Shown: positions 1 to 11,340, counted from the first letter of the stretch. The stretch is 64,000 nucleotides of DNA from Paroedura picta (GCF_049243985.1 NC_135379.1:23830001-23894000), one strand, 5' to 3'. Numbers and translations: made by a program. The notes: generated by a model from the letters alone, not told the origin.

Positions 1-100
1 AAGGCTGAGTCAACCTTGAGCCGGCTGCTGGGATCAAACTCCCAACCTCATGGGCAGACAGCTTAAGACAGCATTTCTGCCACTTACCACTCTGCACCTC
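1..100 (-). repeat. tRNA-derived SINE, head end (cut by window start)
   Basis: This stretch matches the right half of the better preserved SINE at 4651-4927. It has the same B-box-like run (GGGATCAAACTCCCA on the plus strand, promoter reading on the minus strand) and the same end, taccactctgcac. The left part lies outside the window. A hAT element is inserted just past its right end. Family assignment is from memory of squamate SINEs. Confidence 0.75.
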
Positions 101-111
101 TTCTCCTATCT

Positions 112-348
112 TAAGGGTCTCCAACATAGTTTCCCTGGGCTCTCACCTTTCCTGGCACCCACCAAGTGTTTTTAAACTGTGAGGGAATGGGGCTAGATGG
201 GGCTTCTGCCCAGCACAGTTTCTGATTGGCCATTGGAGAGCCAATGGCCACAAAGATTAAAATAACTTTGTTTTGATGGCAGCCTCCTGCAGCCATTTTG
301 TCAGAATTCCAAAGGTGCCCACAAGCTTTAAAAGGTTGGGGACCCCTG
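112..348. mobile_element. Non-autonomous hAT transposon with 8-bp target duplication
   Basis: The right end reads GGTTGGGGACCCCTG and the left end TAAGGGTCTCCAAC, an imperfect terminal inverted repeat of the CAGGGGTCCCCAAC type known from hAT elements. The element is flanked by a perfect 8-bp direct repeat, TCCTATCT, at 104-111 and 349-356, the length hAT transposases make. It is 237 bp long with no coding capacity. It sits immediately beside the head of the SINE at 1-100. Confidence 0.85.
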
Positions 349-801
349 TCCTATCTCTTCCAGGCCAGAATGAAGTAACAGGGGTGTACATGGGGGATTG
401 ATTAGTATTGGCCCTGCAACCATTACGTTACGCCTTGTGAAGGTAGAAACTGTGGCATTAGGAGGACCAGTGTGAAGCAATGTACAGGGGACAGAGATAG
501 GTACTTTTTAACTTCCTTGATGTGAACTTAATAAACATTATGTACTGTATCCAAGAACTTATTAACTTGTATTCTCTTTGTCTCTCTCACTTACCTATGG
601 GGTCTTGCTGGACCAAAGTGAATTGGGCTGAGGTCCAATGCCCTTTCAGTTTATTCCCACTGGTTCTGGCATGGGCTAGAGACAGCAGGAAAGTATTGTA
701 ATAGTATATATCACATTAGAAGATGATCTATGAACCCCTAGTAGCTGTTGCTACTAGGTTCTGCCACAATGTTGTGTGAATGGGTATAGTGAGCTTTACA
801 C

Positions 802-1115
802 CAGTGGCCCCCAACCCGCGGGCCGCAGCCCGGTGCCGGGCCACGAAGGCCTTGGCGCTGGGCCACGGCTCCCTCTCCCTGCCCCCCCCCCGCAGTAAAA
901 AACTTCCCAGGCCGCAAGCTTGCGGCCCGGGAAGCTTCTTACTGCGGGAGGGGGGAGAGGGAATAAGGGCTGTGCCCGCGCATTGCGCATGCACGGCCGA
1001 AATCACACATGCGCGGCACTTTTGCGCATGCGCAAAAGTGCCGCACATGGACGATTTTGGCCGCGCATGGCGCATGTGCGGGCGGGCAGTTGCCCTGCCG
1101 GTCCCCAGCCTCAAA
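802..1115. mobile_element. GC-rich hAT-like MITE built of two tandem hairpins
   Basis: The left end CAGTGGCCCCCAACC is a hAT-type terminus. The right end (GGTCCCCAGCCTCAAA) looks like the sub-terminal part of the opposite end with the last bases lost. Inside are two long palindromes: one centred at 918/919 with arms from about 868 to 970, the other centred at 1028/1029, perfect over 1013-1044 and imperfect out to about 975-1085. It is far richer in CpG than its AT-rich surroundings. Reading frames here are accidents of base composition. Confidence 0.75.
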
Positions 1116-1130
1116 TTAATTAATTAAGCT

Positions 1131-2487
1131 GTATTGTTTTATTGGAATATACTGGAAACCGCCCCAAGCTGGCTATTCTGGGAGGGAAGGTGAAGAAAAC
1201 ACATAAATCAATGAATAAAATAGGATCTAGTTCATCTGAGTGTTGCTGTCAAATGCCCTGGACCCTGGGTTAAGTGCCCCACTGCTATTGCCAAATATCA
1301 GTTCTAGATTAGGAAAACTGCCTCTAAGCAGCATATCAAGAATTGTAAGATGATTATCAAACATTTCTATTATGAAGGGTTAGAAGAAAAAACTGCGTAG
1401 GACATTCCTAGGAAGAATTCCTGCAGAAGACTCCCATGCTATACTAGCAGCACAATCCCTATTCAAAATTACTCTTGTCTAACCCTATTGAAATGAATGG
1501 GCTTAAGACAGGAATATTTCTACTTTGGATTGCACAGATACCCATTAGGAGTATAAACTGCAAGCAAACAGCTTTGAACATAATACATTGCTTTAATAAA
1601 GTAGCTGTGACAACGTAAGCAGAATCTACACTTCTATCAGGTAAATTTCTGTTGTGGCTATTATTTTAGGCAAAACTTTAAACTAGATAAACATTTTCAA
1701 TGCCATTACTTTTAATAAAAATGTGATTAAAAATAATTACTTGGACTGAGAACATTCCATCATAATTTGTATTGAAGAAAGCACATTTTTATAACCTATC
1801 GACATAACTCTTCCAAACAGACTCTATAACAAAAGAGCTGATAACCAAGATGCAAAGCAAAAGTATGAGAACGGGATGTTCTAATTGACAGTGGAGAGCT
1901 ACAAAGATGTCATCCGGGCTCTCTAAGCCAGGGCAACAAAGAGAGCGCTTTACATGCAAACCATTTTATTTCTGCTAGAAACTGATTTCTATAGTCTTGA
2001 CATTTCATTTTTGTTTGCACACAATTTGTGCCTCACTGACTAAATAATTTCCAAAATCACCTTGATCCTGTCATCCTCATTTATTGCTTGACATAACAAC
2101 CAAATTGTTTTTTTGATCAATTTACATATTAAAAGCAATGGAATACCTTTTGCCTTAAGAAGCGGCATGTGTGTCTGTGTTTTAATACAGTCACAGATGA
2201 ACAATGTAGTAATGAAACCTGGATGATTAGAGGGCAAATCAGATTGGATGGGGGGGTGTTTCAAGACCCATTTGAATTAGTAGGAGCCTTTTACTTCTGT
2301 CCTGCAACATTTCACAGATAAAAATGGAGACAGATATGCTTGTAAGTAATGCTCCAGTTCTCATGGGGATCGCCTCGTAAGCTCCTCCTTGACATTACAT
2401 ATTATTGTTGGATATATGCTGCGTTCATTTTTTTTCTCCAATCCAATAGTTTGTCCTTTGTGAGTTCAGAGCCAAGAGGGCAATGTT
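1131..2487. other. AT-rich intergenic DNA, no gene recognised
   Basis: There is no coding-like segment, splice pattern or recognised repeat. Open frames are short and bounded by frequent stops. Confidence 0.6.
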
Positions 2488-2495
2488 CTTTACAG

Positions 2496-2621
2496 CAGGG
2501 GTAGTCAACCTGTGGTCCACCAGATGTTCATGGACTACAATTCCCATGAGCGTTTGCTGGCAGGGGCTCATGGGAATTGTAGTCCATGGACATCTGGAGG
2601 ACCACAGGTTGACTACCCCTG
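2496..2621. mobile_element. Palindromic hAT MITE, copy A
   Basis: This is a 126-bp element that is nearly one palindrome: CAGGGGTAGTCAACCTGTGG at the left is mirrored at the right by CCACAGGTTGACTACCCCTG. It is flanked by a perfect 8-bp duplication, CTTTACAG, at 2488-2495 and 2622-2629. Five related copies occur in the window (24025, 24669, 43271, 52869, 62936). It has no coding capacity and must have been moved by a hAT transposase encoded elsewhere. Confidence 0.93.
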
Positions 2622-2892
2622 CTTTACAGTATACTAGAAAACCATTATTGTCCTGCAAATATGTGATCAACAGTAAAAACGATACCTCAGAAACTGCGAA
2701 GTGTGAATGGCAATGCTATGTATGGGCAGCCTAGTTTAGACCTAACTAGATAAGTTGCATGTAGGGATGCCAGGTGCCTCCCTACAGACCTCAGGAGACA
2801 TTGGCTGGTGGGACACAGGAAGAAAAAGAAGTTGATGTCCCTTTAGGCAAAAGCTTAGAAGTGATATCGCTGAATTCAGTGAAATTCTACAT

Positions 2893-3060
2893 CAGGCTTT
2901 CTTGACCTTGAGGTTTCTTGACAGCCCTGGAAGGGTTTCCCAAATGAATGGGAGTTAATTAATTTTTTTTTTAATTTGTTCAACATGCATCAGGTGATAT
3001 GTTCATATATGGTCATGTCAACCTCTCCCCCCACCCCCAATTGACACTGATGGGCCTAGA
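2893..3060. repeat. hAT-like repeat fragment
   Basis: It opens with CAGGCTTTCTTGACC, a diverged hAT-type terminus, followed by a body (fold-like text on fallen-in stop and phase-free sequence, then a C-run at about 3027-3043) that I recall as a common gecko repeat. The opposite terminus is not visible. Confidence 0.45.
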
Positions 3061-4595
3061 TTTGAATTCGATTTGTGTCCATAAGCAACTTAGAGACGGA
3101 CGAGATTTTTGAGATCTGATCTGATCAATGGACCTTTGACTCTCAAAAGCTGATACCTGATAAATCTTGTTGGCTTCTAAAGTGCTACAAAATTAAAATC
3201 TAGCTCCTGAGTGCCAGTCACCCCAACATGATACATGTTGTTTCTGAGTTCTCATTCTGAATCTGAGTCCTTTATTCCCAGCTTCAGTAGATGCATGGTT
3301 GCTAGTAAATATAGAGGCCTGCCCTCATCCTGTCAAAGCACACATGCAGTATAAGGAACTACTGGAACACCAGCATTTTTAGATCATTGAATGTAGATGC
3401 ACACATCCTGCTCTGTCAAGCCTCCAGGTGAGACTTGGGGATCCTCCATAATTTCAGCTTGTATCCTCATGACAGTGATTGGAAAATGGGTGGTTTGGAG
3501 AGGGGGCTCTGTGACACTGTACCCGCTGAGGTCTCATTCCTCCCAATTGCCATCCTCAAATCTCCAGAAGTGTCTCAACTTGGATCCTACCCTCATCCCT
3601 ATCCAATAGACAGGGGGACAAAGCAATCCTCGTCATGTGGCAATATATGCCTCTAAAAGGTACATATAGAAACAAAACAGAGATCTCCTAACACTGTAGG
3701 AGAGAAGCTCTCTAAACCTAATTCAGCTCTTGAGCTCTTCAGTCATCCAGCCTGAAATTGGACATCAAAGTCCTTAATATGGCAGTCCTCTTGCTAAACA
3801 TGGAATTTAGAGAGAAAAGTCAAAATAACTTTTTAAAAGATAAAAGACAAAAGAAACTGGATGCTCTTTGGAGCAATGGAAGAGATCCACATGGGCATCG
3901 TGATGACTTTTATGCCAACAATTCTGACAAGCAGGGATTTCTCTGTCCATTGTGTTTTGCCTTTTAAACCAACCTAGTTATTCCGAATGAGTAAAAAGGA
4001 GCTGCTAAATAATATCCAAAGTTTTGCTCAAATAATGGCTTGTTCTGGAGCTATTTAAAGAACATCACTATCACAATAAACTAGGACAACATTCTTGCAT
4101 AAAGTTACAGAATATTACCTACAAAGTATATTACAGCTGCATTATTTTTAAAAAGGGTATATTTCAGTGATAGCACTTCCATCTACCCTGGAAACAGCTT
4201 CCAAATGAGGTAAGACAAAGATTCCTCTGCTCTCATTCTGCCCTAGAGCAAAATGACTGCCGAGATGGGAAAACTATAAATCTCTTGAAAGCCAGTAACT
4301 TTTATTTTTGTCGCAGCTGCAGTTCCTTGCAGGGAAGAACGACTGGAAGATAGTCTTTTTTTGCAAGAGATCATGTGCATGTTTTAGAAAGTTTTCCCAT
4401 ATATTGGTGATGGAAGCTTGCTGCTAATTTTAAAATAATTTCTTGTATGCATTGCTTATAGCTATCTAGAAGCAAGCTTTCTCATACAATATTTTGATTC
4501 TAGAAATGAGCTCCTGCTGCTTACATTCCAGAAAGCAGATGCACAAGTCATGTAATGGGTTCAACTAGAGTTCATTCAGTTGACAAACTGCACAT
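3061..4595. other. Intergenic DNA, nothing recognised
   Basis: Mixed-composition sequence without a coding-like frame or a repeat I can name. Confidence 0.5.
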
Positions 4596-4650
4596 TATAT
4601 TGATTCTTCTCATTCCTTTAATGTGGGATCCCTAAAAGGTGGTCTCAAAG
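4596..4650. repeat. Left copy of a ~55-bp direct repeat flanking a SINE
   Basis: The segment is repeated at 4928-4982 with about three substitutions, exactly bracketing the SINE between them. It is therefore probably the target-site duplication of that insertion, though 55 bp is long for a LINE-mobilised SINE. Confidence 0.85.
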
Positions 4651-4927
4651 GTAAAGGTATCCCCTGTGCAAGCACCGAGTCATGTCTGACCCTTGGGGTG
4701 ACGCCCTCTAGCGTTTTTCTTGGAAACTCAATACAGGGTGGTTTGCCATTCCCTTTCCCAGTCATTACCGTTTACCCCCCAGCAAGCTGGGTACTCATTT
4801 TACCATCTCAGAAGGATGGAAGGCTGAGTCAATCTTGAGCCGGCTGCTGGGATCGAACTCCCAGCCTCATGGTCAGAGCTTCAGACAGCATGTCGGCTGC
4901 CTTACCACCCTGCGCCACAAGAGGCTC
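4651..4927 (-). mobile_element. Full-length tRNA-derived SINE
   Basis: On the minus strand the head carries a tRNA-like A box (GTGGCGCAGGGTGG) and B box (GGGAGTTCGATCCC), followed by a conserved body and a tail ending near AGGGGATACCTTTACC. It is flanked by a ~55-bp direct repeat (4596-4650 and 4928-4982). The near identity of the two flanks suggests a fairly recent insertion. The tRNA-like head is part of the SINE and is not a tRNA gene. Confidence 0.88.
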
Positions 4928-4982
4928 TATATTAATTCTTCTCATTCCTTTAATGTGGGATCCCTAAAAGGTGGTCTTAAGG
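4928..4982. repeat. Right copy of the ~55-bp direct repeat flanking the SINE
   Basis: It pairs with 4596-4650. Differences are few (for example tatattgatt against tatattaatt, and ggtctcaaag against ggtcttaagg). Confidence 0.85.
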
Positions 4983-7026
4983 GACCACAAATGATGAACA
5001 GTGAAGTTACTGCTCATTTTTTCTGGACTGTGCACAAACCTTTTCTGATAGATATTGTTCATCAGCCCCATTCCTCTATGTTGATCAGCATGAAGATTCA
5101 AGCAGTGATGCTCATCTCTAAAGGAATTCTTCTCCCAGACCTCTGGATCAGGTCAGTCAAAACCATCAGGTTTAGGTCCATTCCCCCATGCTCAGATGAC
5201 ACAGGTCGCCTGAACACTACACTACCCTTCTACAACGTACATGTGACCTACGCAAAGGGACTGAGATAATGCCTATTTCATAAAATAATCCCTCCCAAAG
5301 CAATGGAAATGGGGGAGGGGGAGTCCTTCAAAGCAATTGGAAAAGAAAAGGCAGCTTTGCCTATCACACCTGGTACAGAGGGTCAGGGGTAGTCTTTCCC
5401 TTACCTTACCTATTGGGTAGTTTGCAAAAAGCAGCCAATGAGGAACTCACCTCATAGATTGGACTCAGTTTGCAAGATCCGAGCATTAATTTATAGGGTT
5501 GCCTTAAGTCGGAAGCAACCTTATAATGCTTAACACCCAAAACTGAAAGCAAGATAAGCAAACAACAACAAATACCAACATAAGGACCATGGAACAGCAC
5601 AAGAAGCCACAGAAAAATAGAGTACCAAATGTCAGACTACTAAATGAAAGGCAAACTTAAATAACAGCAGCCTATGTATATATTTTTAATTATTGGCATT
5701 ACTGCCCATGTCCCAGTAGAAAAAATAAAAACCCCAATGATCAAATATTAGCACAGCAGTTAAGAAGAAATAATAACTCAAAGTAAGAAACAAAAAAGGG
5801 CAACCCAGTCTCTGGGAGAAAATCTTCCATATGAGGAGGTAAGTGGCGCTGCTTTTTGCATATATGTTATGCATGAATTTTCTAACTTAGATTTGGTATA
5901 ACGTTGAATAACAGAGTCTGTGTGGCTCAGGCATTGATTAACCATTCTTTTTTTAAAAAATTATTTAAGCATAATTATCCATCCTGGTGTCAGCCAATAT
6001 ATACATGCTTGGATTAGAGGCATGTACAATATTACAAAACTGATAACGTTAAAAATATTGTTCAAGCGTGACACGGAAGACAAATAGTGAATAATTTTTG
6101 AAGGGGCAATGGCCTCCATTTATATCATAATAATTTTAAAATATCAGATCTAAAATGTGTGCTGATACAGATATATGAATCAGCTGATAACATGCACTGC
6201 TTGTAAAAGGATTAGGTGTGGGGCAGCACCATGGGACCCATAGCATTATTTCTTAAAACACAGGGGGATAATTTCTTCCCACCAACACCCCCTTATTCTT
6301 GAAGAAACCATACTTGCAGCTGTCCTTTACCCACTAGGCTAAGATCAAGGAAACCAAGCAGTGACAGAAAAAAAGTAATCTCTCTCACAGAAGAGCCACT
6401 GGGCTTTACATGTCAGGAAACAGCATGGGCTGGCCGTAAGAATCCTGCTGACAAGTAGAAGATGTATGAGGGAGTAGGATTTCCCTGACTGATCAGCTGG
6501 AAGGCCAGAAATTGAACTGAGAAAAGGACGAGGGACTAAAAGTGGAAGAGTAATTGAGACTCCAAGCAATGTACCTGTTTACCAAAAACATTGGAAGGCT
6601 TATTCATATAGAAAAGCTAATGAGTATTCAATTTGTCTTTCCCCCTGCCCCACCCTCCAAAGTGTCAAATGTCCTCTGAACTGTGCCAGAGATATTGTGC
6701 TTTAGGGTCACTTTCAACTCCAATTTGTCACGAACTGTTTTGTGTAAGATGCCAAATCAGCATTACTTTGGCAGATACATCTAATATCATTCACCGATTC
6801 TTCTGGCCCTAAGGGGCAAACAAGAACATTTTATAGCAGCACCGCCTGACTCAGGTTGCAATGAATTCATAGGACGCTCGAGGGAAGAAGGACAAACTAA
6901 ATGAGTGGGCAGGAGGGAGGACTTTTCCTCCTTTTCTATTTTTCCCCCAACATTTTTACTTACAATGGAGGATTAGTTCTATTCTCGGACCATTTCCGCA
7001 CAGAGGGTCAAATCACATGATGCCTC
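4983..7026. other. Intergenic DNA with one weak SINE-tail-like fragment
   Basis: The only repeat-like piece is about 5490-5535 (ggttgccttaagtcggaagc), which resembles the end of a common reptile SINE. The rest shows no gene or named repeat. Confidence 0.45.
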
Positions 7027-7419
7027 CTCCCTGAGCACTTGTTAAGTGGAGCGCTGCCTCCGTGCCACCCATGCCGCTTCCGTGTCACCCATGGCACCTC
7101 CTGTGCTACCTCCACACTGCCCATGCCACCATTTCATCCCATACTGCCTCCACACCGCCCTTTCTGCCAACACACTGCCCATTCAGCCACCCTGCCACCC
7201 ATTCTGCCTCCATACTGTACTTGCTGCCACCACACCACCAGAGCTCCTACCTTGGGTAGCGGTAATGGAATGGCAGTGGCACAAGAGGTGTGGAAGCAGA
7301 ACAGGTAGCATTGAAGCAGTAAGGGCAGCACAGAGGTGGCCCAGGCAATTTGGAGGCAGCATGGGTGGCATGGAGGCTGAACAGAGGCAGTGCCCCACTT
7401 AAGAAGTGCTCAGGGAGGG
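7027..7419. repeat. Large imperfect foldback (inverted repeat) with internal short repeats
   Basis: The outer left edge CCTCCCTGAGCACTT is mirrored at 7405-7419 (AAGTGCTCAGGGAGG). Both arms continue inward as degenerate short repeats built on the words GCCACCCATGCC and CTGCCTCCATACTG (left) and their complements (right). The left arm is about 7027-7220 and the right about 7260-7419. It could be a foldback transposon or a locally inverted minisatellite. The proline- and threonine-rich frames here follow from the repeat, not from a gene. Confidence 0.7.
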
Positions 7420-8718
7420 AGAGGGAGTGTAGGAGACCTAGGCGATTGTGGAAGGGAGTGGCTGAGCGGCAGGAGGGCGGACCAGCAGGGGGTAATCTCT
7501 CTCACCCAGCAGGGGGTGGGAGGAAGAGGGGAGAAGAAGGGATGGGAGTCTGACAACTGAGATGAGGAAGGCAAGAAGGCATTTAGTAAAAAAAACACAC
7601 TACATTGAGACTTAATGGAGGTTGAACTGACATACGGTGGGAATTGGCCTCCCTTGCTGGGCAGGAAATGGAGGGGAGAAAGCGGGAGCAAGGGTAGAAC
7701 AAAGCTGCTGAGTCTATTATGCTTTCCCCCCTTCATATGTTCTTTGTCCTAGTTGGTCACCGGTGGCTTGTGCATTTTATGGTGGCAAATCCACTTTCCT
7801 GGATTTACTACATTTTGAGTTAAAAATGGTGAAATCACAAGACAGCTGCTGGGCAGCCTCTGGATGTAGGTATCATATTATATTGAATATGTTGCCAACA
7901 TTCAGAGGCTGTCCAGTTACATTTTGTACGTGTAGAAATTCCCTCAGAATCCTACTGAGAGAAAACTAGCAAAAACAGTTTGGGTGGGGAAAGTAGGAGG
8001 CAGGATTCAGCTCCCTCCATTCTTCCCTTTCAATAACTCCCTATCCCCCACTGCTTATTAGTTTAGCAGCAACCTAACCCTTACCCCTGTAACCTATCCC
8101 TTACCCCTAGTTTAGTCCCAGACTGGTTTGTCAAACTATACATAGTCTATTTTGTTTTGGGTTTTTTTGTTTTTGTTTTTTTGGTTTCAGAAAGTAATTT
8201 AAAACTGTTGGCAGATTTGTTCTTTCTTTTTCCATGACCCAATTCACACTGCATCCTAATAATACACAAGTAAATGAATCATATTTCTATTTAATTATTG
8301 TACACATACTGAGCAGCTTTTGCATTTCCCACACCTGAGTGCACAAGGAAATATTTTAGAAAACTCTCTTCAGTTTGTCCTTATGACTACTTCAGGGAAT
8401 GTTTCCTTTCCCTTACCTCCATGTGCCCTCAGGCTGATTCCACATGGACGGAAAAGGCCTAGTTGGGTGGTCATATGGAAGCGGGGCAAATCCCCGATTC
8501 CACATGATGCAGCAGTTGGGTAAGCCCCCTCCCAGGCCTACTGCAGATCAGGCCCTCAGTTGCCCTGGGCTAAGTGAATCCTGATTCTTCCGAGTTACTT
8601 TAGCCACTGAGGGGACCAATGGGGCCTGTCCCACAGCAAGCCCGACTCCTCACTGCCCTATGGTGGCCCAGAGGGGACAAAGAATGCCCTGGTCGGCTTT
8701 GCAGTGCTTTCTTTGAGG
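7420..8718. other. Intergenic DNA, no gene recognised
   Basis: It contains a purine-rich stretch (about 7410-7560), a short degenerate run of CCCTTACC/CCTAACCC words at about 8065-8110, and a T-rich tract at about 8150-8190. No coding signal is seen. Confidence 0.5.
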
Positions 8719-8989
8719 GCCAGCTTGGTTAATGAAAACCTCCTTGGGGTGGTACTTAAGAGTGGCAGCTTCTAATCTGGTGAGCCAGGTTTGATTCCTT
8801 GCTCCTACACATGCAGCCAGCTAGATGATCTTGGATAGTTCTGCTCTCATAGAGCAATTCTGTCAGGGCTTTCTCAGCTCCAGCGACCTCACGGGGTGCC
8901 TGTTGTGGGGAGAGGAAAGGAAGGTGGGTATAAGCCACTTTGAGACTCCTCCTGGTAAAGAAAAGCGGGGTATAAAAATTCTTCTTCCT
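8719..8989 (+). mobile_element. Sauria-type tRNA SINE
   Basis: The head (gccagcttggt, then ttaagagtgg and ttctaatctggtgagccagg) is tRNA-like. It is followed by the typical body with tgttgtggggagaggaaagg and the tail ttgagactcctcctgg and aaagcggggtataaa. The head is interrupted by about 20 bp of extra sequence after gccagcttggt. Seven or more relatives occur in the window. Confidence 0.9.
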
Positions 8990-9130
8990 GGTGTTTTTAG
9001 TTTCCCCAAAGCTGGTACACTCTTTCCAGTACCCAAACATCTCATCTTGAAATATCTCATCTTCCTGGTCTTTTTAGTTTCCCCAAAGCTGGTACACTCT
9101 TTCCAGTACCCGAACATCTCATCTTGAAAT
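8984..9130. repeat. Tandem duplication, 77-bp unit, two copies
   Basis: The unit starting cttcctggtgtttttagttt at 8984 restarts at 9061 with cttcctggtctttttagttt. The copies differ at only a few positions. It lies where the SINE tail meets the LTR-like repeat at 9000-9515. Confidence 0.92.
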
Positions 9131-9515
9131 GCCAGTACTCATACTGAGTTTTTAACTGGCACTTAAGTTCTTTGCACTCTTCAGATCTAAGTCCCTCTTT
9201 GACAGAGATAGGAAATTCTCCTCTCACTTGAAGTTCGGTCCCCTTTTCTTGGCCAGAATAGGGGTCTCCATCTAACTACTTACTCATCCTTGCCAATTCC
9301 ACCAATTCTCTTGTTTGTATTAAACTGTTCTCAATCAGGGCTGAATTCCAAAACTGTCAGTACATGACTCTTCTCAAGTAGGACTGAAATTAGACTGAAT
9401 TCTCCACAGTGTCCAGTTCAGAAGACTTTCTGAGCTGATGCTAACCAATCAGATCTCTTGGCGCAGCCTGCCACTCAATGATTTCTGGCTCTGTGAAGAA
9501 TTAACCTTTCAAAGT
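9000..9515 (-). repeat. Dispersed LTR-like repeat, copy 1
   Basis: Read on the minus strand it shares ordered blocks with 17060-17490: ggttaattcttca, then ccaagagatctgattggtta, ttggcaaggatgagta, an aatttcc block, ctgaagag, and gaaagagtgtacc. The two copies lie in opposite orientations. An LTR origin is only a guess from length and the AATAAA near the end of the other copy. It is an old fossil with no coding part. Confidence 0.55.
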
Positions 9516-10087
9516 TTTTATCTGTTTACACAGCACTTCTAAGCTTTTAAAAGTGCAGTCCGCCATAGTCCTCAATACAAACACCTCTCTTTTCTCTCTT
9601 TCTTTTTTCAAAGCAAACTGAAAAGAAAACCAAATTTGTGTTCTTCTTCCCTGGCTCAAATAAGCAAACATTAGCCAAGAGTGCAATCCCATCACAATTG
9701 ACCTAATAAATAGCCTTGTTTGGTTTGTTCTAGATTGTGCCCTGAGTGTAGATTGATAGCATGCCCTTGCTTCCCTACCTTTTCCCCCAAAGCTGACTTC
9801 AATAGTAAAAACAACAAGAACACAACAAAATTATGACAGAAGAATAAGATATAAAAAGTAAGGACATTCTTTGCTTATTTTGTTTATTTTACAAAAAAAT
9901 TGGTGCTTCTAGTTTTTTAACAAATTTTAATGTATTTAGAAAATTGACTAAAGAGTCAGAAAAAATTAACAGGAGGAAAGGATGTCTTCAGGAAATGGTC
10001 TTGCAAGCTACATGTTTGTTTGTCCAGGTGCTTGAAAGTTTTCACTGCCACCCACTGCCTGATGAGACACCACTCTTGTTTTAGCAA
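9516..10087. other. Intergenic DNA, nothing recognised
   Basis: AT-rich sequence without a coding frame of note. Confidence 0.5.
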
Positions 10088-10322
10088 CTTCTCAAAGGAG
10101 TCTCAAAGCGGCTTACAATTGCCTTCCCTTTCCTCTCCCAACAACAGAAAAGCTGTGAGGTAGGTGAGACTGAGCCCTGATATTACTGCTCAGTCAGAAC
10201 AGCTTTATCAGTGCTGTGATGAGCCCAAGGTCACCCAACTGGCTGCATGTGGGGGAGTGGGGAATCAAACCCGGCTCACCAGATTAGAAGTCGGTGCTCC
10301 TAACCACTACACCAAATTGGCA
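10088..10322 (-). mobile_element. Sauria-type tRNA SINE
   Basis: On the plus strand it runs from ggagtctcaaagcggcttac through gtgaggtaggtgagactgag and caaggtcacccaactggctg to caccagattagaagtc and ctaaccactacaccaa. This is the reverse complement of the Sauria SINE body and tRNA-like head. Confidence 0.92.
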
Positions 10323-11124
10323 TGGTGTGAGTATAGAGATTAGGCCTTAGGCATTCAAATTATAAGCAAGTTTAGTAAAAAGAAAATACAGCACATGTTT
10401 GCCTGTACAAGCATCAGGCTGATCATGGAGAAAGTGTAACCATACAGTGCTCTAAATCTCAATATATACCCTAAATGTTGTTGAATTAGGATAGGCTAGT
10501 AAAGTTTCAATCTTTAAAATTTTCTAGTACCTTAGTTGTTGTTGTCTGGGACTAATTCCTTACTTACAACAATTATTCCATAAATGCCTAAATTGACTGG
10601 ATGTAATTACTGCTTCATTGAATCTTCATCTAATCTACCTTGTTTTTATAGGAGACAGCCTCTGGGCACTCACCAGCCAGGGCATACCGGTGATGTCTTC
10701 TCCTTTTAGTCTGTCCAAGGTCCAAGTGACAGGATGGTGTTTTCAGCACGGCAGGAAGTTCCAGCCACTGGAGAAAAGAATGTGTTCAACAACAGTGAAA
10801 CCAGTAGTCATAGGGTAATGAGGGAACGGAAGAATGTCAGATCTTGGCAAGCATACCTTTGGTTTTCAGATAATACGATAGAATTTTTTAAACCCTCAAG
10901 ACATGAATTTTCTCATTCTGTCGAGGGAGCAATTTAGGATATATTTAATCTCTGAAAATAAAAGACAGTGTATATTTGTATGCTTATAATTTAAGTTGGT
11001 TCATTTGATCCTGACGTCAGGTACAAGATGCCATCGGTTTACAGCTAGGAAGATTTCTGGCCAAAGATTAGGAAGGAAGGAAGTTTTAAAATAAGGGTCC
11101 TCCATTCAATTCATTTGTTTACTT

Positions 11125-11340
11125 ATTTTTTACATTTATATATTGCTGCTCTCGGCAGTGCCAGAGAGCACAGTGGGCACTAAATATACATCCCATTTTT
11201 CTCCTCCCTGGGGACCCAAAGAGTCATATAACATTTGCCTGTTCCCCCTTTTATTCTCACAACAACCTTGTGAAGTAGGTGAGGCTGAGACTGGGTGACT
11301 GGTCTATCATGCTGACCACTATACCTTGAGGGCAAACCAG
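11125..11340 (-). repeat. Diverged tRNA SINE copy
   Basis: It keeps tattctcacaacaaccttgt and gaagtaggtgaggctgagac with a weak head (gctgaccactatacct). It is clearly older than the copy at 10088. Confidence 0.7.

Noticed and set aside
8065-8110. Interstitial telomere-like run
   Set aside because: Only scattered CCCTTACC/CCTAACCC words are present, not a regular CCCTAA array.
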